Positions 56,742 to 64,000 of a stretch of 64,000 nt of DNA are shown here, one piece after another; the stretch's first letter is position 1, and each line of letters begins with the position of its first letter. The stretch is from Streptomyces asoensis (GTDB taxonomy: Bacteria; Actinomycetota; Actinomycetes; Streptomycetales; Streptomycetaceae), in contig NZ_BNEB01000005.1 in assembly GCF_016860545.1 (NCBI RefSeq), positions 1,612,001 to 1,676,000 on the forward strand, written 5' to 3'. Below the pieces are notes generated by a model, which was not told where the DNA came from, searched no databases, and saw nothing but the letters and a program-made list of their open reading frames with translations. Position numbers and translations under genes: made by a program.

Positions 56742-59700
56742 ATGCTGGAAGACCGGTGGACGATGGTCACCGAGTCCGAGTATGAGCACGAGCGCCGTGG
56801 TCTTGAGGCGATCCGCCGGCGTCTGCCGGATGAGGAGCCGTGGCGTGCCTGGACGAACTTCATGTTCACCGCGAACAGCGGGCACGTCCGTGAGGTCGAT
56901 CTTCTGGTGGTAGCGCCGGCCGGGGTCTTCCTGGTCGAGTTGAAGGACTGGCACGGCTCGGTCCACGGCGGCGGCAACGACTGGGTGCAGACCACGCCCA
57001 GCGGGACCAGCCGTCGGCACGGCAACCCGCTGCACCTGGCGAACCGGAAGGCCAAGGAGCTGTCGGGCCTGATCAACGGCGTCTCCGGTCGGCCCGCGCA
57101 CCGAACGAAGATCTGGGTGGGTGAGGCTGTCTGCTTCACGGACGACAAGCTTCAGGTGAACCTTCCGGCTGCCGACATGAACGGCGTGTTCACGGTCAAG
57201 CAGCTGGTGGAGATGCTGGCCGTGCCGCCGGGAGACGCCCGCTACCAGATCACAGCCGAGGCATCCCGCTTTGTCGATGCAGCCCTGAAAAAGCTCCGTA
57301 TCGCACCGATCCGCCGCCAGTACGAGGTGGGCTCCTACCTCCTGGAGGCGAAGGCGTTCGACTCCGGGCCGTCCTGGGCCGACTATCTGGGACGCCATTC
57401 CCAGCTGCACGATCTGGCACGGGTGCGGGTCTTCCTCAGTGAACGTGGTGCCTCCGACGACGAGCGGCGCTCGGTGGAGCGTGCCGCCGCCCGCGAGGCA
57501 TCGGTACTCAGCCGTTTTCGTCATCCCGGTGCGGTACAGCTGAAGAATTATCTGCCGTCGGGGCATCCCGCTGGACCCGCGATCCTCTTCGACTACCACC
57601 CGGAAACGCTGCGCCTGGACGATTACCTGGTCCAGCACGGTGAGGGTCTCGATCTGCAGGGGCGCCTCGCGCTGGTGCGGCAGCTTGCCGAGACGGTGCG
57701 CTCCGCGCACTCCCGGCGGGTCCACCACCGCACGCTGTCGGCGCACGCGGTGCATGTGATTCCGCGCGACCGCGGTCCAATCGGGCGGGAGCTCGGCGAG
57801 GAGCAGCGCTGGCTGCGTCCGTGGACGCAGATCGCGGATTGGCAGATCGCCACTGGGCAAAGCTCCAGCCGCGGCCGGCCGCTGACCCTGGCTCCGACTA
57901 ACGTGACGGGGTTCCATGTCGCCGAGCAGGCTGATCCCTATCTGGCTCCGGAGCTGAGGATTCCGAAGGCCGATCCGGTGCGCCTCGATGTGTACGGGCT
58001 TGGCGTGCTCACGTATCTACTGGTGACCGGGCAAGCGCCTGGCGCGAGCCAGAGCGAGGTCATGGCACGTCTGGAGGCCGGCGAGAGTCTGCGTCCCAGC
58101 GCGCTCGTCGACGGTCTCAATCCGGACATCGACGATCTGGTGGAGGCTTCCACCGCGTACGAACCGGGTCGGCGTCTGTCCACGGTCGACGACTTCCTGG
58201 AGATGCTGGAGTACGTCGAGCAGGCATTCGTCGAGGAGGTCCCGGGCGGCGGGGATGCGGCTGCAGCCGCGGGCGGGGACGGCGGTTCAGCCGCAGGCGT
58301 GGGCGAGGAAAGATCCGAGCCGGAGAAGGACCCGCTGGAGGCCGTGGCAGGGGACGTACTGGCCGGACGCTGGGAGGTCGTGCGCCGCCTCGGTACAGGC
58401 TCGACCGCGCGGGCCTTCCTGGTGCGGGATCTGGAGGGCGAGCCTCGGCGCAGCGGCGGCTTGCCGGTGGCAGTGCTGAAGGTCGCGCTGAGCGAGGCCA
58501 AGCATGCTGTCCTGGATCGTGAGGCGGAGGTCCTAGGCCGGATCCACAGGGACTCCAGCATCATTTCGCTGTACGAGCCGCAGCCCCTGACATTGGCTGG
58601 GCGCCGGGTCCTGGTCCTGGAGTACGTGGGCGACAGCCGGGAGCTGAAGGACCAGGACGGCAGTGCGAGTAAGGGCCCGCGCCGCAGGGAGGACACCGTT
58701 GCCCGCCAGCTGCGGGACAACGGCCGCTTGGGCATGGACCAGCTGGAGGCGTACGGGAAGTACCTCTTCGGTGCTGTGGAGCACTTGGAGGCGGAGGGGA
58801 TCTGGCACCGGGATCTGAAGCCGGACAACATCGCAATCCGGGTCCGCCCCAACGGCACCCGTCAGCTGGTGCTGATCGACTTCTCGCTCGCCGGGTACCC
58901 GGCGAAGGAGATCGAGGCGGGCACCGAGGGCTATCTCGACCCGTTCGTGGGCGTCATCACGCGCGGCTCGTACGACGGGCACGCCGAGCGGTATGCGCTG
59001 GCCGTGACGCTGCATGAGATGGCGTCGAACGAGCTGCCCCGCTGGGGTGACGGCTCGGTCACGGCCCGGCAGACGGATGCGAAGGAATGGCCGTACCCGC
59101 AGCTGGCGGCAGACGCCTTTGAGCCGGCCGTCCGGGACGGCCTGGTGGCGTTCTTCCGTAAGGCGCTGGCCCGAGATGTGAAGGACCGCTTCCCGGATCT
59201 CAAGCCGATGGAGCGTGCCTGGCAGCGGATCTTCCTGGACGCACAGCAGACCACGGCGCCGAGCACCGGTCACGGTGAGAAGTCGGGGCGCGGGGCGAAG
59301 GGCGGCACCGACGCGGTTGCGGGGTCGGCGGCGCAGCCGCGGATCGGGCGGGAGGACGACGACGTCTCTGCCGAGCAGGTCCGCGACCAGCAGGCCGAGC
59401 GCGCCGACCGGAACACGCCGCTGTCGGTGGCGGGTCTGACGGTCGCAGCGCAGTCGCAGCTGTTCGCGATGGGGCTGAACACCGTCGGGGACGTCTTGGA
59501 ATACTCGGCGAAGAAGTTCCTCACCGCGCCGGGCATGGGCTCGCGCACCCGGGAGGAGATCCAGCGCCGGCAGAAAGAGTGGAACGCACGCCTGGGCAAG
59601 GCGGCTCCCGCGCCGCTCAGCGCGGAGGCCCGCAAGGCGGCGGGCCAGGAGCTCTCCGACCTGGAGCGGGCGGTCGCAGAGTCGGTCGCCGCCGACGGGG

Positions 59701-61430
59701 ACGGCGCCGACCCGCAGGTGCTGGGCGGCCTGAGCCTGGACGCGCTCGCCGCCCGTCTCGTACCGAAGCCATCCAGCGGTAGTGCCCGCTCCAATGCCAA
59801 GGAGCGCGAAGCAATCCGGCTGCTGCTGCGGCTGCCCGATGAGACAGGCACGCTGCCCGGGGGCCTGGCCTGGGTCCGGCAGCGGGACGTCGCCGATGCG
59901 GTGGGCCTGACCGCGGGCCGGATCCCGCAGATCGTGAAGAAGGCGCGCGAGCGCTGGTACAAGGACGCGGCCCTGGGGCTGCTGCGTGAGCAGGTCGTGG
60001 AGCTCCTGGCTGAGCGCGGCCGGGTGGCCCCGGTGATCGAACTCGCCGACGCCCTCATCGCCCGGCGCGGCACCCAGCACGTGGAGCGGCGCAACCGGCG
60101 TGCACTCGCCCTGTCGCTGCTGCGTGCGGTGGTCGAACGAGAGAGTTACGACAACGAGTCCCCGCCGCTCTTCCGCTACTTCCACGCCCGCATGCCCAAG
60201 GGCGCCGATCCGGTACTCGGCCTGCTCGCCCTGGATGTCCGGGAGGACGTGGACGGCCCGGACACCCCGGCGCTGCCCGCCCTGCAGGAGTACGCGCTGA
60301 ACCTGGGCATGCGGGCCGACCGGCTCGCGGCGCTTGAGTCCCTGCCGACGGCGAGCACGGTCCTCACCGAGCTGGACGCGGTGCGACGGCCACCGGGCAG
60401 CCTGGGCTGGGACGAGCGGCGGACGGCCGAGATCGCTGTCGCCGCCTCCACCCGGGCCGCGCTCACCCCGCGGTTGGAGATCTACCCGCGCGACCTGGAC
60501 CTGGTGCGTGCGCTGCGGATCACCCAGGCCGGCGTGGTCGCCGTGCAGCCGAGCGTCGAGGAGGAGCGGCAGCCGGGCCTGACGGTGGACGCGCTGCACA
60601 AGCGGGTCGCCACCCGCTTCCCCGACCTGGGCACCGATCCGCTGGCTCCGCGCGAGCTGCCCACGGGCAGCGCCCTGGTCCGCGCCCTGAAGCAGGCCGG
60701 CTTCGAGCTGAAACTGGCCACCCGCTACGACAAGGTGCTCCGGCTCATCCCCGACCGCCCCTCCGGGGACGCGACTGCCGGGCTGACCTCGGCGAGCTGG
60801 GGTGCCTCGGCTGCGCGCCGCTCGGCCCCCACCCAGTACGACGCGGACGCGGCCGTCGCCGCTGCCGTCAAGGCTGAGCAGCGACTTACGCACTCGGCGC
60901 GGCAGGACGGCTTCCGGGTCCTGACCGTGCCCCAGCGGCGTGCCGAGGACGCGGTGCGGCGGCTGGCCGGCGAACCATACAGGGCTCGGCCGGTGTCGGT
61001 GACCGCACTGTTCGTGGCCGAACTGCGCGGCGTGGTCGGCGAGGCTGCCCGGCCGACCTGGGAGACCGTCCTCAAGGCGGACGCCGCCGAGCCGGGTAGT
61101 CGGGCTCACCAACAGCTGCGCATACGCACCGACAAGGCGTGGGGGCGGATCGAGCCGCAGCTGCGGGAGCAGCTAGCGGAGGCCGATGGTCCGCTGTTGC
61201 TCACCGACACTGCGGTGCTGGCCCGCTACGACGCGCTCGACCTGCTCGGGCGCCTCTCGGAGGAGGCTCGACAGGGCGGCAGCCCGCTGTGGCTGCTCGT
61301 CGCCCAGTCCGATCCGGCACGGGCTCCGCGGTTGGCCGGGCAGAGTGTTCCGTACCAGGCGGGGTTCGACGAGTGGATCGTTGTGCCTGACGCCTGGGTC
61401 GCGCGCAAACACCTCGAGCCGGACGCATGA
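56742..61430 (+). CDS. pglW: BREX type 2 serine/threonine kinase PglW
   Basis: A 1562-aa protein, ATG 56742 behind GGGGAG. Domains in order: NERD nuclease-related domain (about 10-120: D-L-L-V-V-A-P-A-G-V-F-L-V-E-L-K-D-W); a kinase-like domain lacking HRD (about 200-495, V-H-H-R-T-L); a protein kinase (about 540-825) with H-R-D-L-K-P-D-N-I and D-F-S-L-A-G in place of DFG; an RNA-polymerase alpha-CTD-like helix-hairpin-helix (about 890-940: L-S-V-A-G-L-T...G-L-N-T-V-G-D-V-L); and a sigma-like HTH (about 1045-1065, V-A-D-A-V-G-L-T-A-G-R-I). The NERD-kinase layout and the following pglX identify PglW. In the Pgl system it phosphorylates proteins and is needed for phage growth limitation. Confidence 0.92.
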   Translation: MLEDRWTMVTESEYEHERRGLEAIRRRLPDEEPWRAWTNFMFTANSGHVREVDLLVVAPAGVFLVELKDWHGSVHGGGNDWVQTTPSGTSRRHGNPLHLANRKAKELSGLINGVSGRPAHRTKIWVGEAVCFTDDKLQVNLPAADMNGVFTVKQLVEMLAVPPGDARYQITAEASRFVDAALKKLRIAPIRRQYEVGSYLLEAKAFDSGPSWADYLGRHSQLHDLARVRVFLSERGASDDERRSVERAAAREASVLSRFRHPGAVQLKNYLPSGHPAGPAILFDYHPETLRLDDYLVQHGEGLDLQGRLALVRQLAETVRSAHSRRVHHRTLSAHAVHVIPRDRGPIGRELGEEQRWLRPWTQIADWQIATGQSSSRGRPLTLAPTNVTGFHVAEQADPYLAPELRIPKADPVRLDVYGLGVLTYLLVTGQAPGASQSEVMARLEAGESLRPSALVDGLNPDIDDLVEASTAYEPGRRLSTVDDFLEMLEYVEQAFVEEVPGGGDAAAAAGGDGGSAAGVGEERSEPEKDPLEAVAGDVLAGRWEVVRRLGTGSTARAFLVRDLEGEPRRSGGLPVAVLKVALSEAKHAVLDREAEVLGRIHRDSSIISLYEPQPLTLAGRRVLVLEYVGDSRELKDQDGSASKGPRRREDTVARQLRDNGRLGMDQLEAYGKYLFGAVEHLEAEGIWHRDLKPDNIAIRVRPNGTRQLVLIDFSLAGYPAKEIEAGTEGYLDPFVGVITRGSYDGHAERYALAVTLHEMASNELPRWGDGSVTARQTDAKEWPYPQLAADAFEPAVRDGLVAFFRKALARDVKDRFPDLKPMERAWQRIFLDAQQTTAPSTGHGEKSGRGAKGGTDAVAGSAAQPRIGREDDDVSAEQVRDQQAERADRNTPLSVAGLTVAAQSQLFAMGLNTVGDVLEYSAKKFLTAPGMGSRTREEIQRRQKEWNARLGKAAPAPLSAEARKAAGQELSDLERAVAESVAADGDGADPQVLGGLSLDALAARLVPKPSSGSARSNAKEREAIRLLLRLPDETGTLPGGLAWVRQRDVADAVGLTAGRIPQIVKKARERWYKDAALGLLREQVVELLAERGRVAPVIELADALIARRGTQHVERRNRRALALSLLRAVVERESYDNESPPLFRYFHARMPKGADPVLGLLALDVREDVDGPDTPALPALQEYALNLGMRADRLAALESLPTASTVLTELDAVRRPPGSLGWDERRTAEIAVAASTRAALTPRLEIYPRDLDLVRALRITQAGVVAVQPSVEEERQPGLTVDALHKRVATRFPDLGTDPLAPRELPTGSALVRALKQAGFELKLATRYDKVLRLIPDRPSGDATAGLTSASWGASAARRSAPTQYDADAAVAAAVKAEQRLTHSARQDGFRVLTVPQRRAEDAVRRLAGEPYRARPVSVTALFVAELRGVVGEAARPTWETVLKADAAEPGSRAHQQLRIRTDKAWGRIEPQLREQLAEADGPLLLTDTAVLARYDALDLLGRLSEEARQGGSPLWLLVAQSDPARAPRLAGQSVPYQAGFDEWIVVPDAWVARKHLEPDA

Positions 61431-61490
61431 CGCCCCTCCTCCTAACCTGATCTTCTTCCGTCCTCTCGCCTTTCTCCTCAGGAGCCGTTC

Positions 61491-64000
61491 GTGATCGTCC
61501 GCAAGATCCTCCTCGCCGACCTGCAGAAGCAGGTCAAGGCGGCAGAGACCGATCTGGAACAGCAGGTCGAAGCCGTCCCTGAGGTCGGGACGCGGCTGCG
61601 CGGTGAGTATGAGCAGGCCCGGAAGCTGGGCCGTACGGCGGCGACGTGGAACGCCTGGCTTGGCGAGCGGATCACCCAGGTCGCGGTTGCCTGGGTGCTC
61701 GGCACGGTCTTCGTGCGGTTCAGCGAGGACAACCGGCTGATTGCCGAGCCGTACATCACCTCCCCCGACGTGGCGGGGCGGGAGACCGCCCAGGCGCGCT
61801 TCGAGGAATACCTGGAGAAGGACGCCGACCCGACGTACCGGGGATGGCTGGAGACGGCGTTCGCCGAGCTGGGCGCCGGGCAGGCCGGGCGGCTGCTCTT
61901 CGATCGTGACCACAACCCGCTCTACCAGATCCCGCTGTCGCACGACGGCGCCGGCGCGTTGCTCGCATTCTGGCGGGAGCAGCGCGTCGGTGAGGTCAAC
62001 GAGGACGAAGGGGCGGACGGTCCGGTCCTCGTGCACGACTTCAGCGACCCGCTGAGCGAGGACGGCACCGAGGGCTGGGACACCCGGTTCCTGGGCGACC
62101 TGTACCAAGACCTGAGCGAGACGGCCCGCAAGACGTACGCGCTGCTGCAGACACCGGAGTTCGTGGAGGAGTTCATCCTCGACCGGACGATGCCCCCGGC
62201 AGTGCGGGAGTTCGGCTTCGAAGAGCTGAAGATGATCGACCCGACGTGCGGGTCTGGCCACTTCGTGCTCGGCGCATTCCGGCGGCTTGTGCGAATGTGG
62301 GCCGAGCAGCGGCCTGAGGTCGGCGCTTACGAGCGGGTTCGAGCAGCTCTGAACTCGGTGCACGGGGTGGACCTCAACCCGTTCGCGGTCGCAGTGGCCC
62401 GTTTCCGGCTCCTGGTCGCGGCGATGGCTGCGAGCGGCATCAGGACCTTCGAGGAGGCGCGGCGCTACGAGTGGCCCATCCAGCTCGCAGTCGGCGACTC
62501 GCTCATCAAGGACCGGCAGCTGGAACTGCAGTTGGGGCTCGCCCTTGAGGAGGAGGGCGGCAGCGCAGCCGGTGACCCGCTGGCCGACTTTTCGTACGCG
62601 ACGGAGGACGTGCACGAGCATCCCGGGATCCTGGAGCAGGAGCGCTACCACGTGGTCGTAGGCAACCCGCCATACATCACGGTCAAGGACAAGCAACTCA
62701 ACCAGCTGTACCGGGAGCTGTACGACGCGTGCGCGGGAACATACGCGCTGTCCGTCCCCTTCGCCCAGCGGTTCTTCGAGCTGGCCAAGCGAGGCAGAGC
62801 TGACGGAACCGGCTACGGCATGGTCGGTCAGATCACGGCGAACTCGTTCATGAAGCGAGAGTTCGGCACCACGCTCATCGAAGAGTACTTCGCGCACAAG
62901 GTCGAGCTGACGGAGGTCATCGACACGTCGGGGGCAGTCATCCCGGGGCATGGGACGCCGACGGTGATTCTCGTCGGGCGACCAAGGGAGGGATCGAAGC
63001 GGCAGGCGACGATCCGGACGGTACGCAGCGTGCAAGGGGAGCCTTCAGCACCGGAGGAGGGGAAGGAAGCGGAGGGGCTGGTGTGGCGGGCGATCGTTGA
63101 GCTGATCGACCGACCGGGGAGCGCGGGACAGTGGGTGTCAGTGGACGACCTGGAGCGAGGTCGGTATTTCGGGAAGCAGCCGTGGATCCTGGCTGATGGC
63201 GGACTGGAGTTGGTTGAAGCCCTGTCAGCGGCGACCGCAAAATCGTTGGTGAATGTCATCGACCCTGGTATCGGTCGCGCCGTCCGCGTAGGCGCCGATA
63301 GCGCCTACGTTAGGCCAAGCCGTCCCACATACCAAACCAGAGCCGACAAGTCGAGCCTCCTTCCCTTTCTGACTGGTGATGTCGTCAGAGATTGGCATGC
63401 CGCGGCAGAGGATTCCATTTGGTTTCCGTATGCGGAGGGAATGAAGACAGAAGAACTTCAAGAGGAACTCTGGCCTTACCGGACGCTCCTCCGGGAGCGA
63501 CGTACCTTCCAGGGGGATATGGCTGCCGCTGGCCTCAACTGGTGGGATTACATGCAATTCACGTCATCGGCATACGCTACACCCCTGTCGGTAATGTTTG
63601 CATTTGTCTCCACCCATAACCACTTCGTTCTGGACCGAGGTGGGAGTGTCTTTAATCGCCACGCACCTGTAATTAAGCTGCGAGACGGGGCGACTGAGCA
63701 GGATCACGTGCGACTGCTCGGGCTGCTCAATAGCTCTACAGCCGGGTTCTGGCTCAAGATGGTCAGCCATGACAAGGGTAGCCAGGGCGTAAACGAGGGC
63801 TACAAGTCACAGGCGTGGGAACGCTTCTACGAGTTCACCGGCAGCAAGGTCGGAGAATTCCCGCTTCCTGCTAAGTACCCCGTCGCCCTCGCTGGGGAGC
63901 TCGATTCGCTTGCCCAGCAACTCGCAGCGACGACCCCCGCTGCCCTCGCTGCCAAGGCCACCCCCCTTGCTCCGACCCTCCGCGCTGCCCAAGCCAGCTA
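61491..64000 (+). CDS. pglX: BREX type 2 adenine-specific methyltransferase PglX (3' end outside window)
   Basis: First 836 residues; the frame is still open at the window edge. GTG 61491 has AGGAG 6 nt upstream, 60 bp after pglW. Motif I is D-P-T-C-G-S-G-H-F (about 250) and motif IV N392-P-P-Y, as in gamma-type N6-adenine methyltransferases. Helical N-terminus with L-L-Q-T-P-E-F-V-E-E-F is shared by PglX. The target-recognition part (from about residue 580, 63240 on) is visibly lower in GC than the rest. PglX marks host DNA and also takes part in phage exclusion. pglY, pglZ and other BREX-2 genes are expected to the right. Confidence 0.9.
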   Translation, partial: MIVRKILLADLQKQVKAAETDLEQQVEAVPEVGTRLRGEYEQARKLGRTAATWNAWLGERITQVAVAWVLGTVFVRFSEDNRLIAEPYITSPDVAGRETAQARFEEYLEKDADPTYRGWLETAFAELGAGQAGRLLFDRDHNPLYQIPLSHDGAGALLAFWREQRVGEVNEDEGADGPVLVHDFSDPLSEDGTEGWDTRFLGDLYQDLSETARKTYALLQTPEFVEEFILDRTMPPAVREFGFEELKMIDPTCGSGHFVLGAFRRLVRMWAEQRPEVGAYERVRAALNSVHGVDLNPFAVAVARFRLLVAAMAASGIRTFEEARRYEWPIQLAVGDSLIKDRQLELQLGLALEEEGGSAAGDPLADFSYATEDVHEHPGILEQERYHVVVGNPPYITVKDKQLNQLYRELYDACAGTYALSVPFAQRFFELAKRGRADGTGYGMVGQITANSFMKREFGTTLIEEYFAHKVELTEVIDTSGAVIPGHGTPTVILVGRPREGSKRQATIRTVRSVQGEPSAPEEGKEAEGLVWRAIVELIDRPGSAGQWVSVDDLERGRYFGKQPWILADGGLELVEALSAATAKSLVNVIDPGIGRAVRVGADSAYVRPSRPTYQTRADKSSLLPFLTGDVVRDWHAAAEDSIWFPYAEGMKTEELQEELWPYRTLLRERRTFQGDMAAAGLNWWDYMQFTSSAYATPLSVMFAFVSTHNHFVLDRGGSVFNRHAPVIKLRDGATEQDHVRLLGLLNSSTAGFWLKMVSHDKGSQGVNEGYKSQAWERFYEFTGSKVGEFPLPAKYPVALAGELDSLAQQLAATTPAALAAKATPLAPTLRAAQAS

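Noticed and set aside
58533..61112. An 859-codon minus-strand frame opposite pglW
   Set aside because: Low-complexity Gly/Arg/Leu composition and no start signal; pglW is clearly the coding strand.
61173..63035. A 620-codon minus-strand frame opposite pglW and pglX
   Set aside because: It spans the junction of two well supported genes and has no domain; shadow frame.

Overview
The window is very GC-rich, uses G/C in most third codon positions, and carries families confined to actinomycetes (DUF317, DUF4913, SCO6880-type conjugation proteins, BREX type 2/Pgl genes, an LAxTG sortase signal). It is most likely a Streptomyces chromosome arm, large linear plasmid or integrative conjugative element. 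No rRNA, tRNA, CRISPR array or replication origin was seen.

Left flank (1-10 kb, + strand): a 5'-truncated DUF3883 protein, a 747-aa protein with a DGQ-S-R motif coupled to a small GIY-YIG-like protein, a multi-pass membrane protein, and a protein with a PD-(D/E)xK nuclease signature. This looks like a defence island. A truncated winged-helix regulator and a strong hairpin mark the junction with the next block.

Minus-strand block (24.2 to 10.1 kb, read leftwards): a long chain of tightly spaced genes. It starts with an adenine/cytosine-N4 methyltransferase, DUF4913 and RelE-like genes, continues through small conserved plasmid-type genes, and then holds a cargo cassette: two winged-helix regulators, two MFS transporters, an ATP-grasp ligase, a HAD protein and a small phage-type protein. 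It ends with DUF317 and a sortase-anchored surface protein before a hairpin terminator.

Plus-strand conjugation block (24.7-40.1 kb): NlpC/P60 wall hydrolase, DUF6112 membrane protein, VirB8/TcpC-like, VirB6/TrbL-like, SCO6880 and VirB4-like genes form a Gram-positive type IV secretion machine. Unknown proteins, a lipoprotein and a GT2 glycosyltransferase follow. A second plus-strand operon (41.0-56.5 kb) holds a degenerate relaxase homologue, several paralogous small-gene modules with DUF317, an IS110 insertion, the VirD4-type coupling ATPase, a C5-cytosine methyltransferase coupled to it, and a DnaB-N-like protein.

Right flank (56.7-64 kb): pglW (NERD plus kinase) and the first two thirds of pglX, the start of a BREX type 2 phage-defence locus.

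The main unexplained signal is a conserved palindromic element: three strong copies (20.65, 41.54, 56.52 kb) and a weak fourth (24.43 kb). The three strong copies each lie upstream of a gene or operon and share an upstream box at fixed spacing; they look like the operator of a regulon spanning the element. Other oddities are many non-AUG starts (TTG, and apparently ATC, ATT and CTG), apparent frameshifts in paralogous genes, and a relaxase fold that has lost its HxH motif.
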